Assembly: GCF_050948175.1 (NCBI RefSeq)
Contig: NC_135198.1
Location: 3,237,001-3,301,000, forward strand
Source of the DNA: Xylocopa sonorina
Lineage: Eukaryota > Arthropoda > Insecta > Hymenoptera > Apidae
Reading direction: 5' to 3'
DNA: 64,000 bases
Under the pieces are notes generated by a model. The model saw only the letters and a list, made by a program, of their open reading frames with translations. It made no database searches and had not been told where the DNA came from. This document shows, one piece after another, positions 62,701-64,000 of the stretch. The translations under genes and the position numbers were made by a program. Position 1 is the stretch's first letter. The number at the start of each line of letters is the position of its first letter.

Positions 62701-64000
62701 CTCCGAATAGCAAAGTAAAGGCACTCCTGCGCGTCGCTTTGAGCGCGTACAGACCGGAAGAGAGCCAAATTCGATTTCTCAGATGCTCGTTCGTGCACCT
62801 GTGTGCTTGTTAACGCTCGAAACACGTATAAATCATTTACGCCAGCCTCGGACACAACACCGTCGTAACCAGATTAATTTAAGCGGATCAGTTCTCCAAT
62901 GTGTTCGCACTTATCATTTAACAATACCAGATTCGCTCGGAAGCGATTAGAACAGCGCCTTTTGAGCATCAGCCACTGAATAATCGCCGGCTCGGCCTTA
63001 CTAATGTAATTCGTTATCAGTTTTAACTTGATCCTTTAACTCGATGCTTCATTATCGAATACGAACTCGAAAATCCATCGCGTACGCGTGCCTTAATGAT
63101 AAGCCCATAATTCACCATAATACAGGGTATCCGTGCGCATATAGGATTTCGTCGCGCGTCGCAGAGGCTTATGGATCTTCACCATTAGCGCACGCACACC
63201 TGTCGGATGTTCGAAGGTGCCTTCTCTCAAGAACGAAGCTTCGAGCACAATTTTAGTTAATAGAATCATCCCCTTTCGGTTAAACTTTTCAGCTGAATTT
63301 GTGTATCAATAATCGATGCTTCGCGTGGACACTCGATGTTGCTTTTTCGGAATGCTTATAAGCGCAATTCATGCGATTAAGTTTAATCACGTTGGAATTA
63401 AAAACGGTTGCTTCGTTTCTGGTGTTTTTATTGCTCTGCGCAGCGAGTATGCTCTGGGTGTAATTAACCTTTTCACGTTCGAAGTTGCGTATATGCAGAA
63501 CTCGCATTTTAACTCGCTAAAGCCGATCAAGTGTATCTGTATACGGTAAAAGTGGATTCAAATTACGGTCGATTATTTGTTGTTTACCAAAACCTGGGGC
63601 AAACGTGTCTCGTTTATTCAGGTTACTATCGCATGCGTCTGAACGCTCGAACGTTTAGGCAAATTGGAATAGAACGTTTTAAAGATTGTTTTCGAATAAC
63701 AGTATTGAAAAGTAAAGGTTATAAAATTGTTTGATAGAAAACAGATCTTTTTCGAATTTTTCAAATGAGACACAACACAATGCAATCAATGACATTTTTG
63801 TTGAATAGAAATTCCGTTTTTAAAATAAATTATATTAGTCAGATATGTGAAGGGAGGATAAATATTTACGAGAAATATAACGAGGAATGAAAATGGTAAA
63901 CTGAAAATTTAATTCAAATGTATAATACTAGATTAAAATAATTAAATTTCTGTGATCAAGCAAAATTGGACAGGACAACGAGGAAACTAATTTCATTAGC
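59793..64000. other. No gene supported
   Basis: I found no spliced frame with family resemblance on either strand. A single terminus of the gtaagtagattcag repeat family occurs at 62463-62477. The part around 62.7-63.3 kb is noticeably richer in CpG, as for a promoter or first exon of a gene to the right. The 126-codon minus-strand open stretch at 60386-60766 has no supporting signals. Confidence 0.4.
62463..62477 (-). repeat. Solitary terminus of the gtaagtagattcag repeat family
   Basis: ctgaatctacttacg is the right-end sequence of copies 1 and 2. A pairing left end was not found nearby, so this is a solo or decayed copy. Confidence 0.5.

Overview
The window is a piece of an animal nuclear genome, most likely an insect and probably hymenopteran. 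The genes carry spliceosomal GT-AG introns and AATAAA-type poly(A) signals. The background is AT-rich but CpG is not depleted, and the nearest protein relatives are animal families. The species cannot be named from the sequence. There is no bacterial operon, CRISPR array or plasmid-type feature. I rebuilt exons by hand from splice sites and reading phase, and every gene with a family assignment closes in frame.

Layout from left to right. 1-5.06 kb has no recognisable gene. 5.06-8.15 kb holds two unrecognised plus-strand spliced genes, one Lys-rich and apparently with two alternative 3' ends, one Cys-containing. 8.7-20.4 kb is a dense housekeeping block: an SLC19 vitamin (thiamine/folate-type) transporter (-), TMEM43 (+), YIPF5 (-), PPWD1 (+) and the mitochondrial pyruvate carrier MPC2 (-). 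SLC19/TMEM43 and YIPF5/PPWD1 are head to head; TMEM43/YIPF5 and PPWD1/MPC2 are tail to tail. 14.0-14.6 kb and 21.2-22.1 kb hold foldback (inverted-repeat) elements. 22.3-22.75 kb encodes a Cys/Pro-rich protein.

From 25.97 to 54.46 kb a single minus-strand gene, an RGK-family small GTPase (Rad/Gem/Rem/Kir type), is spread over seven recognised exons with very long introns. Its largest intron (39.8-53.2 kb) contains a complete four-exon gene on the opposite strand, a divergent VDAC/porin paralogue. 57.0-59.4 kb is PRIM2, the large subunit of DNA primase, preceded by a cluster of E2F-type sites that fits an S-phase gene. 59.8-64 kb shows nothing I can support.

The genes are not a pathway. They are independent animal genes for vitamin and pyruvate transport, ER-Golgi and inner-nuclear membranes, spliceosomal isomerase activity, calcium-channel regulation, the mitochondrial outer membrane and DNA replication. 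The most notable points are the nested porin-in-RGK arrangement, the element built from 31-bp tandem units in inverted orientation, the unannotated MPC2 gene, the E2F cluster before PRIM2, and the two spliced genes of unknown family.
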